From: Desulfofalx alkaliphila DSM 12257
Lineage (GTDB): Bacteria; Bacillota; Desulfotomaculia; Desulfotomaculales; Desulfohalotomaculaceae
Assembly (NCBI RefSeq): GCF_000711975.1
Contig: NZ_JONT01000001.1
Coordinates: 124,001 to 188,000, forward strand
Direction of reading: 5' to 3'
Length of the DNA stretch: 64,000 nt
Both the position numbers and the translations under genes were made by a program. Shown piece by piece: positions 53,964-62,470 of this stretch. Under the pieces are notes generated by a model that saw only the letters and a list, made by a program, of their open reading frames with translations, was not told the DNA's origin and did not search any database. Numbering within the stretch: position 1 is the first letter of the stretch; each line of letters starts with the position of its first letter.

Positions 53964-55145
53964 ATAGATAAGATTCAAAAAAAATACTGGTCATTTGCAT
54001 ACTTAAAGGGGAAAATTATAAAAACCTTCCGTGATAATAGTAGCATTTTAGGTGAGTGTGCACCCATTAATATCCGGAGGATTTATTATTTATCAATTAT
54101 TGCCATCCCATTGCGTATTATTGATATTTCTCTCTTTACTTTCTCGAAATCCTATGACACACCGGTTTTGAAGACCTGGAGTCAGGGAATTATTGCATCC
54201 CATCTTATATTGCTATTTTTTATGATTGCTTTCTTCTTAGCAGCCCATAAACTAAAAAACAGAACAGAACCAAATACCGCCATGTCTGTATTACAATACA
54301 TTGTTGTGCTTGTTATTATGGCGTCAGGCATTGCCGTAGTCACTGTTGATCAATTGGTAACCACCAATATCACGCCTTTTTTGTTAATTTGCATTATAGT
54401 CGGCTCTGTTTTTTTAATTAGACCATTGATTTCTTTTATGATTTTTATAACTTCGTATGCGGCCTATTATTATTTAATAGCCTTAACCATAACCAACCAG
54501 CAGATACTGCTTTCCAACAGGGTTAATGGAATTACTGCCATAGGAATCGGTTTCTTGCTTAGCCTTATTATGTGGCATTATAATTTCACCAATATTACCC
54601 AAAAGCGGTGCATTGAGAGTCAACAAAAACAATTAGAGAAAATGGCATATTATGATCCCCTTACTGATTTGCCTAACAGGCGTTATCTAGAGAAATTGCT
54701 GGAACGAGAGTTTTCTTCAATGCAGCGTTGCGGTCATGAAACGGTTTTAATAATATTAGATATTGATAACTTTAAAAACATTAATGATACCTACGGTCAT
54801 CCGGTAGGTGACAATATACTTAGGCAACTGGCCAATCTTTTAATAAACAATGTTAGAGAATCAGATACCGTATCTAGGTTTGGCGGAGAAGAATTTATTA
54901 TCCTTATGCCCAAAACTTCCGTGGAGGAAGGGTATGCCTTTGCTGAAAGGCTAAGAAAGTTAATTATGGAAAAAAGATTTACCGTAGGGGCCATTACATT
55001 ACAAGTTACTGCCAGCTTCGGTGTATCTTCAATGGCTGATATAAATAATCAAAATTTAGAGGATTACTACTTCCATGCAGATAAAGCGCTCTATTTGGCT
55101 AAACAAGGGGGTAAAAATAGAGTTGAAGTGGCCTGTGGGGGGTAG
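53964..55145 (+). CDS. GGDEF-domain diguanylate cyclase, membrane-anchored
   Basis: Up to 393 residues. About five or six membrane helices lie N-terminally (protein positions about 45-215), then the GGDEF domain: YYDPLTDLPNRRYLEKLL, LDIDNFKNINDTYGHPVGDNIL, SRFGGEEFII (active-site GGEEF), ADKALYLAKQGGKNRVEV. It makes c-di-GMP. The nearest usual start is TTG 54111, without an SD. The frame stays open with protein-like sequence (DKIQKKYWSFAYLKGKIIKTF) back to ATA 53964, 6 bases after GGTGGTGA. So it either starts at AUA or has lost its ATG. Confidence 0.85.
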   Translation: MDKIQKKYWSFAYLKGKIIKTFRDNSSILGECAPINIRRIYYLSIIAIPLRIIDISLFTFSKSYDTPVLKTWSQGIIASHLILLFFMIAFFLAAHKLKNRTEPNTAMSVLQYIVVLVIMASGIAVVTVDQLVTTNITPFLLICIIVGSVFLIRPLISFMIFITSYAAYYYLIALTITNQQILLSNRVNGITAIGIGFLLSLIMWHYNFTNITQKRCIESQQKQLEKMAYYDPLTDLPNRRYLEKLLEREFSSMQRCGHETVLIILDIDNFKNINDTYGHPVGDNILRQLANLLINNVRESDTVSRFGGEEFIILMPKTSVEEGYAFAERLRKLIMEKRFTVGAITLQVTASFGVSSMADINNQNLEDYYFHADKALYLAKQGGKNRVEVACGG

Positions 55146-55195
55146 GATGGCAGACTGAGCATAATAAGTCTGGGATAGAAGTGCCCTACAAAAAG

Positions 55196-55224
55196 TTGAC
55201 ACTAAAGGGAATGAATAATATACT
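55196..55224 (+). promoter_or_regulatory. Sigma-A type promoter for the ABC-F gene
   Basis: TTGACA (55196-55201), 17-base spacer, TATACT (55219-55224). It implies a leader of almost 300 bases before the ABC-F start, typical of attenuation-controlled resistance genes. Confidence 0.78.
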
Positions 55225-55360
55225 GAAATGGGTATTATCAAATTAAATTTTAAGAAAGGGTAAGGTACCATAAGCGATGCGCAACTAATCCACTTATTCT
55301 CAATTTAAAATGTGATGGATATAAGCCTTGATTGTCGCTACAACAAGAAAGGTTTTATTG

Positions 55361-55402
55361 GTGCACATTTTTTTAATATGGGTGGATAGTATTTTCTTTT
55401 AA
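55361..55402 (+). CDS. Candidate 13-residue leader peptide
   Basis: GTG 55361 to TAA 55400-55402, encoding (M)HIFLIWVDSIFF, with AGAAAGG about 8 bases upstream. It lies in the long leader of the ABC-F gene. ABC-F resistance genes are often induced when an antibiotic stalls the ribosome on such a peptide. No homology is claimed. Confidence 0.45.
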   Translation: MHIFLIWVDSIFF

Positions 55403-55500
55403 TTCATTGCTTTTAGATACGTTAGCCTTGCAAATTAAGTCTTTCCTGGGCAGCCTCTTCTTTTGGGTATGTTCCCGGGTAAGGATTTAATGAATACTAT

Positions 55501-55531
55501 CCTCTCCATTTTTCAAGGAGGGGTTTTTTTG
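55501..55531 (+). promoter_or_regulatory. Attenuator hairpin over the ABC-F ribosome-binding site
   Basis: CCTCTCC (55501-55507) pairs with GGAGGGG (55517-55523, one U-G pair), followed by seven T residues (55524-55530) that run into the TTG start. The 3' arm is the SD of the ABC-F gene. It can act as a terminator and an SD sequestrator. Confidence 0.75.
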
Positions 55532-57172
55532 TTATTAATTGAGTGCAGCAAGATTAAGAAGTCCTTTGGCCATAGGTTAATCCTGGATATAGATGACTTA
55601 AAGATTTATTCAGAGGATCGAGTCGGCATAGTAGGGGTTAATGGAGCAGGGAAAACTACCTTGCTTAATATATTAAGTAAAAGGATGGAGCCTGATGAGG
55701 GTTGGGTTAGGCTATACGGAAAGGCGGGGTTTATCTCCCAGCTGGATGAGCCCGATAGAAAGTATATAAGTGAGGAAGCCGCCGCTAAATTTGGGATTAG
55801 ACCCCTTTGGAATGGGAAGATGAGTGGGGGTGAGAAAACCCGCTTTAAACTTGCACAGGCTTTGGAAGAGCCAAATATGATGATTTTTGCCGATGAACCT
55901 ACCGTCAATGTGGATATGGAAGGCATTGAACTTGTTGAGGGGAAATTTGCAGACTATCAAGGGGCCCTAATAATCATTTCCCACGACCGGAGCCTTTTAG
56001 ATAAGTTATGTACCCAGATTATCGAGATAGAAAATAGTAAAATAAAAATTTATAAGGGTAATTATAGTGATTATCGGGCTCAGAAGATGAGGGAAAGGGA
56101 GCGGGCTCAATTTGAATATGAGGAGTATATTAAAGAGAAAAAGCGGTTGAAAACAGTAATGATCAAGATCAAACAAAAGGCCAAGGGCATGAGGAAAACC
56201 CCCAAAAGGATGGGTAACTCCGAGGCCAGGCTCCATAGGCTGGGTCCCCAAAGGGCAATGGCTGGCTTGGAGAGGGCAGTTGAAAATGTTAAAAAGAGAA
56301 TTGAACACTTAGAGGTTAAAGAAAAACCCAAAATTCCACCGGCTATTAAAATGGATCTTTTAGATTCCGGGAAACTCCATAGCAAAATAATCGTTGAAGG
56401 AGAAAATCTCAATAAAGCATTTGGTGAAAAGGTGATATTTAAACAGGCAGCCTTTAAGATATATAATAGCTCCAAAGTTGCTTTAATAGGCCCTAACGGT
56501 AGCGGCAAGAGCACCTTAATTAAAATGATTATCGACGGTGACGGGGCCATAAAAACTGCCCAGGGAGTAAAAATAGGTTACTTCAGCCAGGAGTTGGAAA
56601 TTCTTCGAGAAGACCAAAGTATTATTGAAAGTGTAATGGAAAGCAGTATCTACCCTGAAAATTTCGCCCGGCTTATTCTGGCCAGACTGCTTTTTAGAGA
56701 GGATACTGTCTATAAAAAGATTAGTGTTCTAAGCGGTGGCGAAAGGGTAAAGGTTTCTTTTGCTAAAATACTTTTGGCGGATAACAATATGCTAATATTA
56801 GATGAACCCACCAATTATTTAGATATTAATTCTCTGGAAGTGGTAGAGGAAGCCCTCAGGGAATACGACCGAACTCTTTTATTTGTTTCCCATGATCGAA
56901 GGTTTGTAGAAAACGTGGCCGATCAGATCATGAGCATCGAGAATTATCAAATTAGAATGTTTTCCGGACCCCTCAGCGAGTATTTGGCAAAGAAAAACAA
57001 AAGCTCAGACAGTGGGGCTGAAGAAATTGAAAAACAAATAATTCTTCTGAAGAATCGTCTATCAGAGGTGATCGGAAGATTGTCAATGCCATCTAAAGAA
57101 GATGATATCTCAGCCCTGGACCGGGAATACTATCAAATTTTAAGGGAACTGAAAAATCTGGAGAAAAAATAA
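55529..57172 (+). CDS. ABC-F ribosomal protection protein (Vga/CplR-like)
   Basis: About 547 residues from TTG 55529 behind AAGGAGGGG. Two ABC domains without membrane helices: Walker A GVNGAGKTT and GPNGSGKST, signatures MSGGEKTR and LSGGERVK, Walker B FADEPTVNV and LDEPTNYLD. The basic interdomain linker (about residues 195-295; KKRLKTVMIKIKQKAKGMRKT) would reach the peptidyl-transferase centre. The N-terminus LLIECSKIKKSFGHRLILDIDDLKIYSEDRVGIVG (in two stretches) resembles the Vga/VmlR/CplR branch, giving resistance to pleuromutilins, lincosamides and streptogramin A. The drug range is inferred. Confidence 0.88.
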   Translation: MLLIECSKIKKSFGHRLILDIDDLKIYSEDRVGIVGVNGAGKTTLLNILSKRMEPDEGWVRLYGKAGFISQLDEPDRKYISEEAAAKFGIRPLWNGKMSGGEKTRFKLAQALEEPNMMIFADEPTVNVDMEGIELVEGKFADYQGALIIISHDRSLLDKLCTQIIEIENSKIKIYKGNYSDYRAQKMRERERAQFEYEEYIKEKKRLKTVMIKIKQKAKGMRKTPKRMGNSEARLHRLGPQRAMAGLERAVENVKKRIEHLEVKEKPKIPPAIKMDLLDSGKLHSKIIVEGENLNKAFGEKVIFKQAAFKIYNSSKVALIGPNGSGKSTLIKMIIDGDGAIKTAQGVKIGYFSQELEILREDQSIIESVMESSIYPENFARLILARLLFREDTVYKKISVLSGGERVKVSFAKILLADNNMLILDEPTNYLDINSLEVVEEALREYDRTLLFVSHDRRFVENVADQIMSIENYQIRMFSGPLSEYLAKKNKSSDSGAEEIEKQIILLKNRLSEVIGRLSMPSKEDDISALDREYYQILRELKNLEKK

Positions 57173-57181
57173 GCCAAGTTT

Positions 57182-57214
57182 AAAATCCCCGTTAAAACCA
57201 ACGGGGATTTTCTT
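57182..57214 (+). terminator. ABC-F terminator
   Basis: AAAATCCCCGTT (57182-57193) pairs perfectly with AACGGGGATTTT (57200-57211). Nearly identical to the terminator at 61377-61406, as is the following sequence. Confidence 0.92.
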
Positions 57215-57233
57215 GATCTTACAAGGAAGGGAT

Positions 57234-57327
57234 AAATCAGTGTTTTTTATGCCCTGGCAAAATGATAGCCATATTTAAAATCATTCCCGAAAGGAAAAAT
57301 TATCTTTCTAAGGTGATAGTCGTGGGG
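57234..57327 (-). pseudogene. Internally deleted copy of the AraC/GyrI regulator
   Basis: Blocks match the intact gene at 61431-62297 on the same strand: CAGTGTTTTTT at its stop end, ATGCCCTGGYAAAA, CCATATTTAAAA, and ATCTTTCTAAGGTGATAGTC. The order and orientation are kept but most of the coding region is missing. The terminator just before it is also shared. It is what is left of a second regulator gene beside the ABC-F gene. Confidence 0.75.
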
Positions 57328-57370
57328 TGTTGTCACTTAGTTGGCAAGACCTTTTTCGTTATTTATTATG

Positions 57371-57884
57371 CAATGTCATATAGAAAACTGACTTATTCAG
57401 GTAAATAGTATATGATAATTATTCACCTAACCGTAGACCTGAAAGATGGCAAATTACCAGGGGACTAATTTAAAGCACCCACATCTTTATATAACATCCC
57501 ATAAGCTATTCGCCGCATAAAAAGTGAAAAAAAACATTTAGACAAGCAAATAAGTACCTATTAAAAATGCCCTGGAGCATTTATTTTAAGGGTTTAAAGC
57601 AAAAAGGCCTGAAGAAAATGGCTAAATTGAGTGTCTATTGCAGTAGTATGTAACGTGTGATACAGACTTTAGAGGAAATACGACATATAATTACAGTCAA
57701 CTTGTTCATGTAATATACATCACAAGCAAGATTGGAGGTAATTGGATCTACATAAAAGATATTTGTGGAAATCAGGAAGCATTTTTCTGGGCTTTATCCT
57801 TGGGTTATTTACCAACCCCTTCCTTTATCTTATTTCATTTTTTATTTTTCCGCCGGCTTGTCTCTTCTATAAATGTAAAGGCAG
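57371..57884. other. Long AT-rich gene-free stretch
   Basis: No gene, RNA or repeat that I recognise. GATTGGAGGTAATTGG near 57731 looks like a ribosome-binding site without a sustained frame behind it, so it may be the decayed start of another gene. Confidence 0.4.
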
Positions 57885-57914
57885 GCAATCGGTTTCAGTT
57901 TGAACAGAACTTAA

Positions 57915-59705
57915 TTGGGTGTGATAGAGATAAAGAAAATCTACTACGGGTATGTGGTTGCGGCAGCGTCTTTTATGTTCTGGTTTGCGGCCTGGGGAAC
58001 CTTTACCACCTTTAGTATCTTCTTAAAACCGCTAATTGAAGATTTTGGCTGGCTGAGGGCAGATATTACGCTGGCCTATTCAGTTTCATGTATTGTGCAG
58101 GCCATCTGTGCACTGGGCATGGGGAGGTTAACAGATAAGTTTGGGCCGCGGCTAGTGGTGGGTGTATTTGGTTCTTTAATCGCCTTGTCCTATCTATTGC
58201 TTTCAAAGGTGGCTTTTCTTTGGCAATACCAGCTTGTTTATGCGGTTATATGTGGCATTGGGCTTAGCACTGTCACTGTTCCCATTATGACTACCATCGC
58301 AAGATGGTTTGATAAAAAACGAGGGACTGTTTCCGGGGTAGTCCAAGCCGGAATGGGGATAGGTGGTTTAGTATTTGCACCCTTTACCGGTTGGATGATC
58401 CTGGAGTTTGGCTGGCGAACTTCTTATCAAGTTCTTGGTTTTATAACCTTACCTCTTATTTTGCTCTCAGCGCTACTATTAAAAGGCAGCCCAGAGGATA
58501 GGCCGAATTTACCGAATAAAACAACAGCGGGAGGGGTTCCTAAAAAGCGCAATATCAAGGGGTTTACCATAGGTAAGGCAATTAAAACAAGGCAATTTTG
58601 GATGATTGCTCTTATGTCGCTGGTAACTATGGTTTTAAGTTCTATATTGCCTAACATTCCTGTTACTATTTTAATGATGGGTTTTGTTTTAACATTGCTT
58701 AATCAATTGGGGGCACCATTTAGAAGCGATTTAACGGCCCTTTTATTACTGTGTATAGCTTTCCCTGCGGTGATAGGCGGTATTGTAACCCCAATTGGTG
58801 CCACAACACCTAATTTTTTAATAATTAGTATTACTCAAGACGTTCTTGGAGTTACCATACCCTTTAGTAGCTGGGTCATTGCATGTTTACCTATAGCCGC
58901 CATACAAGTCGTAGCTATGTTGCTAATTTTTAAGTTCTGTTACAGCACTGATCTTCCTGGTTTAAAAAGCATAAGGGAAATAAAAGGATCTATTGTTGAG
59001 GAATATAGTGCTTTGGGCCAAATGTCAAAAAGAGAATCCTTTTCACTTTATGTCTTATGTTTAGCCATTTTTCTGTTTATGGTTCCAGGTCTTGTTACGA
59101 TTAGTTTAGGGCAAGAACATTCTTTGGCGAAACTATTTAACACCTACCTAAGCATGGAAAAAGTAGCACTTTTTGCAGCCATAGTGCTATTAATTATCCC
59201 CATTGACTGGAAAAACCGAGAATATGTTTTATCTTGGAAAGAAGCCGGCGAATCACTGGACCTGGGTTTGTTTCTATTTATTGCAGTAACAATGACTTTG
59301 CCCGCCGCATTTATGGAAACAGGGCTGTTGGATTATGTAACTATTGTGTTGCAAGATCTTGTGGGTGAAATGTTTCCGATTTTAGTGGTGTTTATATTGG
59401 CTTGCTTAGTAAGTCTTTTAAGTCAATTGGGCTTACAAATGCCACTGATAGCCTTGTTTATACCCATAACGGCCAGTTTAATAGATGCTATTGGGGGAAA
59501 CCCTTTGGCAGCAGTGCTGGCGGTGGGTATGGCAGCGGTGGGAACTACTTATGCCGTGCCTGTCAGTACACCCGTTCACGTGATACCATTTTCCACGGGT
59601 AGAATTTCAATGGGTCAATTTGCAAAGAGTGGTGTGGCTTTTAGCATAGTATCTACTTTACTTTTAGTTTTTGTGCTTTATCCGCTGGCTTGTTTAATTT
59701 TATAA
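57915..59705 (+). CDS. Chimeric transporter: MFS N-half fused to SLC13-type C-half
   Basis: 596 residues from TTG 57915 (GTG 57921 possible), no clear SD. Residues 1 to about 235 are the N-half of an OFA-type MFS carrier: YYGYVVAAASFMFWFAAWGTF, GRLTDKFGPR, ARWFDKKRGTVSGVVQAGMG, and KTRQFWMIALMS. From about 240 on it is a SLC13/DASS permease: GGIVTPIGATTPNFLIIS (about 292-309) and GTTYAVPVSTPVHVIPFSTG. The first part of SLC13 and the second part of MFS are both missing. The SNT-type motifs look degenerate (LPNIPVT). Frame is intact over about 1.8 kb. Substrate unknown. Confidence 0.8.
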   Translation: MGVIEIKKIYYGYVVAAASFMFWFAAWGTFTTFSIFLKPLIEDFGWLRADITLAYSVSCIVQAICALGMGRLTDKFGPRLVVGVFGSLIALSYLLLSKVAFLWQYQLVYAVICGIGLSTVTVPIMTTIARWFDKKRGTVSGVVQAGMGIGGLVFAPFTGWMILEFGWRTSYQVLGFITLPLILLSALLLKGSPEDRPNLPNKTTAGGVPKKRNIKGFTIGKAIKTRQFWMIALMSLVTMVLSSILPNIPVTILMMGFVLTLLNQLGAPFRSDLTALLLLCIAFPAVIGGIVTPIGATTPNFLIISITQDVLGVTIPFSSWVIACLPIAAIQVVAMLLIFKFCYSTDLPGLKSIREIKGSIVEEYSALGQMSKRESFSLYVLCLAIFLFMVPGLVTISLGQEHSLAKLFNTYLSMEKVALFAAIVLLIIPIDWKNREYVLSWKEAGESLDLGLFLFIAVTMTLPAAFMETGLLDYVTIVLQDLVGEMFPILVVFILACLVSLLSQLGLQMPLIALFIPITASLIDAIGGNPLAAVLAVGMAAVGTTYAVPVSTPVHVIPFSTGRISMGQFAKSGVAFSIVSTLLLVFVLYPLACLIL

Positions 59706-59707
59706 AA

Positions 59708-59842
59708 GCAATGGGTTTCAGATCAAGCAGAACTTATTTGGTGTGACGCCGACAGAAAAAATCTACTAGGCTATATGGTTGCGGCGGCATCCTTTATGGA
59801 CAGGCCAGGGCTGGATATTCCTCTCCGGTATTTACCATAGCT
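59708..59842 (+). pseudogene. Decayed second MFS 5' end
   Basis: The sequence matches 57885-57980 including bases upstream of the MFS start: GGTTTCAG, CAGAACTTA, AAAATCTACTA, then GGTTGCGGCRGCRTCYTTTATG. Translated it gives GYMVAAASFMD before it goes out of register. The codon after the TTG/GTG start is followed by TGA in the old frame. It is a remnant of a tandem copy. Confidence 0.82.
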
Positions 59843-60010
59843 CAATGGGATTCAATGAGAATTGAGGAGTCCAAAGCTTTTTTTATAACAATTGATCGGC
59901 GATTATAAGCTCACGGGATGGCTGATTTACATGGATACGCCTCCCCCAATAATTCTTATTCAATGGGGTATGCCTAGTTTCTAGCTATAGTAATAAAGTT
60001 AATGGTCTTC

Positions 60011-60093
60011 TATGGTAGCTGCAGCCCCAGCACTGGCAATTGGTGTGGACTGTGTTTGGAGTATTCACTCAATTAAGTATATTTATAATGCTA
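60011..60093 (+). pseudogene. Third, shorter MFS N-terminal remnant
   Basis: ATGGTAGCTGCAGCC (MVAAA) then, in a shifted frame, WTVFGVFTQLSIFIMLK parallels the MFS start MVAAASFMFWFAAWGTFTTFSIFLK. A frameshift lies between. It immediately precedes the SD of the intact MFS gene at 60109. Confidence 0.6.
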
Positions 60094-60108
60094 AAGGAGG
60101 CGATAAAT

Positions 60109-61293
60109 TTGGTGAATCACCGGGTACAAGATTCATATAAATGGGTGGTCCTAAGTATTTCTTTTCTTATGATGATGTGCTTTGCTTTATCCTTACAAGT
60201 GTTGCCGCCACTTTTTGAGCAAATAATGAAAGAAGTGTCTTTCTCGAACTCCCAGGCAGGAATCTTAATGGGGGCTTACGCTATTCCCGGGATTTTTCTC
60301 CCTTTCTTAGTTGCCTATCTGGCTATTCGTTTCGATATAAAAAAATTGATTATTGTGGCTTTACTTATTATGATTGGCGGATTAACAGCCTTTTCTTTTG
60401 TGGGATCTTTTCCACTTTTTATTTTATTTAGACTAATGGCAGGGGTGGGAGCGACTGTGTTAGTGGTACTCGCTCCTCTCTTAATTACTATGTTTTTTGA
60501 TCGAAACAGAATGGGAATTGGCATGGGGATCTTTAATATGGCCGTGCCGTTGGGTACTGTCTTAGCAGCCAATTTTTCCGGTCTTTTGGGACAAGTATTT
60601 GGCTGGAGGGTTATGTTACAGGGTGTTGCAGGTTTTTTAGGGCTGGTGCTGCTATTTGTGATAATAGCCCTTTCGCTGCCTAAAAGTAACGACTCTAATG
60701 GGTCAAGTGGAGATTCAAGGCCGAAGTTCAAAGGCAGTATGAGTTTATGGTTTCTGGTTGCCATTTGGACACTTGCCAATGCTCAGCTTTTAGCTTATGT
60801 CACTTTCGGCCCTCAGTTTTATCAGTCTATCGGTTTAGGGGAGCGTGCAGGATTTTTAACCAGCTTGATTATGCTTGCATCAATCTTTTTAGCACCGATC
60901 ATGGGGTTGCTTTTTGATAAAACGGGTCGTAAAAAACCTTTTTTCCTAATGGGGAATCTTATCATCTTAATTTCTTTTGCCTTCTTAGCTGCGAATTTCT
61001 TTGGTCTCCCCTTATGGGCTGTTGCTTTGGGGGTCGGCTTTGCTCCGATACCTGTCTTCGTTTTTACCCTTCTTCCTGAGACAGTTAAACCCCACGAGAT
61101 AGGTATGGGGATGGGGATGCTAACAGTTGCCTCGAACTTAGGTACAACGGTAGGCCCCCCTGTTTTAGGCTCAATGCTAGATCAAACAGGTGGTAATTTC
61201 TTGATTTCATTTATTGCTTTGGCAGGGGTATCGGCAGCAATCATCGCCCTTACCTTTGGGTTAAAAACCGGGGGCTTAGGGAGGAAAAATTAA
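60109..61293 (+). CDS. MFS transporter (CynX/NimT-like)
   Basis: About 394 residues from TTG 60109 (GTG 60112 possible) behind AAAGGAGG. Twelve membrane helices with a cytoplasmic loop around residues 185-205 (NDSNGSSGDSRPKFKG). Motifs include ISFLMMMCFALSLQVLPPLFE, FRLMAGVGATVLVVLAPLLITMFFDRNRMGIGMG and FDKTGRKKPFFLMG. It looks intact. Substrate unknown; CynX/NimT (nitroimidazole/cyanate) is only a resemblance. Convergent with the AraC/GyrI gene across a shared terminator. Confidence 0.85.
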   Translation: MVNHRVQDSYKWVVLSISFLMMMCFALSLQVLPPLFEQIMKEVSFSNSQAGILMGAYAIPGIFLPFLVAYLAIRFDIKKLIIVALLIMIGGLTAFSFVGSFPLFILFRLMAGVGATVLVVLAPLLITMFFDRNRMGIGMGIFNMAVPLGTVLAANFSGLLGQVFGWRVMLQGVAGFLGLVLLFVIIALSLPKSNDSNGSSGDSRPKFKGSMSLWFLVAIWTLANAQLLAYVTFGPQFYQSIGLGERAGFLTSLIMLASIFLAPIMGLLFDKTGRKKPFFLMGNLIILISFAFLAANFFGLPLWAVALGVGFAPIPVFVFTLLPETVKPHEIGMGMGMLTVASNLGTTVGPPVLGSMLDQTGGNFLISFIALAGVSAAIIALTFGLKTGGLGRKN

Positions 61294-61376
61294 ATTATGT
61301 TTGTCTGGGCAAACAAGCGCCACATGATAGCAGGCCTTCAAATTCCCTCAGTGAGTAAAAAAAATAACCTGAATTT

Positions 61377-61406
61377 AAAATCCCCGTTAACACCAACGGG
61401 GATTTT
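61377..61406. terminator. Bidirectional terminator between MFS and AraC genes
   Basis: AAAATCCCCGTT (61377-61388) pairs with AACGGGGATTTT (61395-61406). A/T flanks allow it to act on both converging transcripts. The next 35 bases also match those after the ABC-F terminator. Confidence 0.9.
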
Positions 61407-61430
61407 CTTGAAACTACAAAGAAGGACAAA

Positions 61431-62297
61431 TCAGTGTTTTTTTCGAACAGGGATCCAAACTTCACTATAGGCGTAACCCTTTTTATGTTCATTCATTTTA
61501 GTAAAAGAAAAAGTGGGGACCTTGATCACTTCGTAATTTGAGGAGGGGAGCCATTCTGAATATATTCTTGCCATTGTTGTTTGTAAAGTATCAGGAAATG
61601 GCCCTTCATTGGGAAATATTGCCCAAGTACAGGCTGGCACCGGCACTTTTTCTAATAAATCACTTACTTGTTCTTCAGTGGTTAATACACCGATCAAGTG
61701 AGTTAAGTAGCCTTCTTCTTTTAAAAAATTAGCGTCTGCATCATAAGAAGCATTTACAATTTCATAGGGCTCCATATTTTGAAGAGAATGCATTTCTGCC
61801 CTTTGTTGGTCCGTTATGCTTTGGGCAAGCTTTACAATCTCCATATTAACCCCTTCAAACTGCATAGGAACACGCCTGCTTACGCCGACTAAATTAAATG
61901 CGGGCTTGTCTTCAATTCTAAACTCCATGGTACTTCCTCCTTTGATTGTTATTACAAATGAAAGCTTGGGAAACACTTTACTTATGCCTTTTTTACTTAC
62001 ATCTGAAGGCAAAAAACCACTCCACCTTTTAAATGCCCTGGTAAAACCGTCCAATGACTGGTAACCATATTTAAAAGCAACGTCCGTTACTTTTTCTCCA
62101 TTTAATAAATCCTTATTTGCTTCCGACAATCTTCTGTTTTTTATATATTCACTAAGGGTCATTCCTGAAAGATAAAAAAATATCTTTCTAAGGTGATAGT
62201 CTGACACCCCGGCATATTCAGAAATTCTTTCAAGGGATAGATGGTCTGTTAAATGCTCTTCAATATAGTCAATGACACCGTTTAATTCTTTTAACAT
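61431..62297 (-). CDS. AraC-family regulator with GyrI-like effector domain
   Basis: About 288 residues on the minus strand, ATG at complement 62295-62297 behind AAAGGAGGGGG. N-terminal AraC HTH (about 8-105; VIDYIEEHLTDHLSLERISEYAGVSDYHLRKIFFYLSGMTLSEYI in stretches, GYQSLDGFTRAFKRW). C-terminal GyrI/SOUL-like ligand domain (about 120-288; RVPMQFEGVNMEIVKLAQ, VPACTWAIFPNEGPFPDTL). Such Rob/BmrR-like regulators sense drugs and activate efflux genes. It lies between the MFS gene and a divergent oxidoreductase, either of which may be its target. Confidence 0.92.
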   Translation of the reverse strand: MLKELNGVIDYIEEHLTDHLSLERISEYAGVSDYHLRKIFFYLSGMTLSEYIKNRRLSEANKDLLNGEKVTDVAFKYGYQSLDGFTRAFKRWSGFLPSDVSKKGISKVFPKLSFVITIKGGSTMEFRIEDKPAFNLVGVSRRVPMQFEGVNMEIVKLAQSITDQQRAEMHSLQNMEPYEIVNASYDADANFLKEEGYLTHLIGVLTTEEQVSDLLEKVPVPACTWAIFPNEGPFPDTLQTTMARIYSEWLPSSNYEVIKVPTFSFTKMNEHKKGYAYSEVWIPVRKKH

Positions 62298-62470
62298 GGC
62301 CCCCTCCTTTTCATATCTACATGATACCAAAGCTTTATTAATGATACTCGACTTTATTAATAAAATAATATCGAATCACCTTTACTGAATCAATTTTAAT
62401 CATAGGGCACATAAATAATAGCAAGAGGTACAAACTATAACACAGAATTTTACAAATGGGAGATGTAGCT

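Noticed and set aside
57800-58015. 71-codon open frame overlapping the start of the chimeric transporter
   Set aside because: It runs in another frame through the MFS start, lacks an SD and is not protein-like. It is a shadow.
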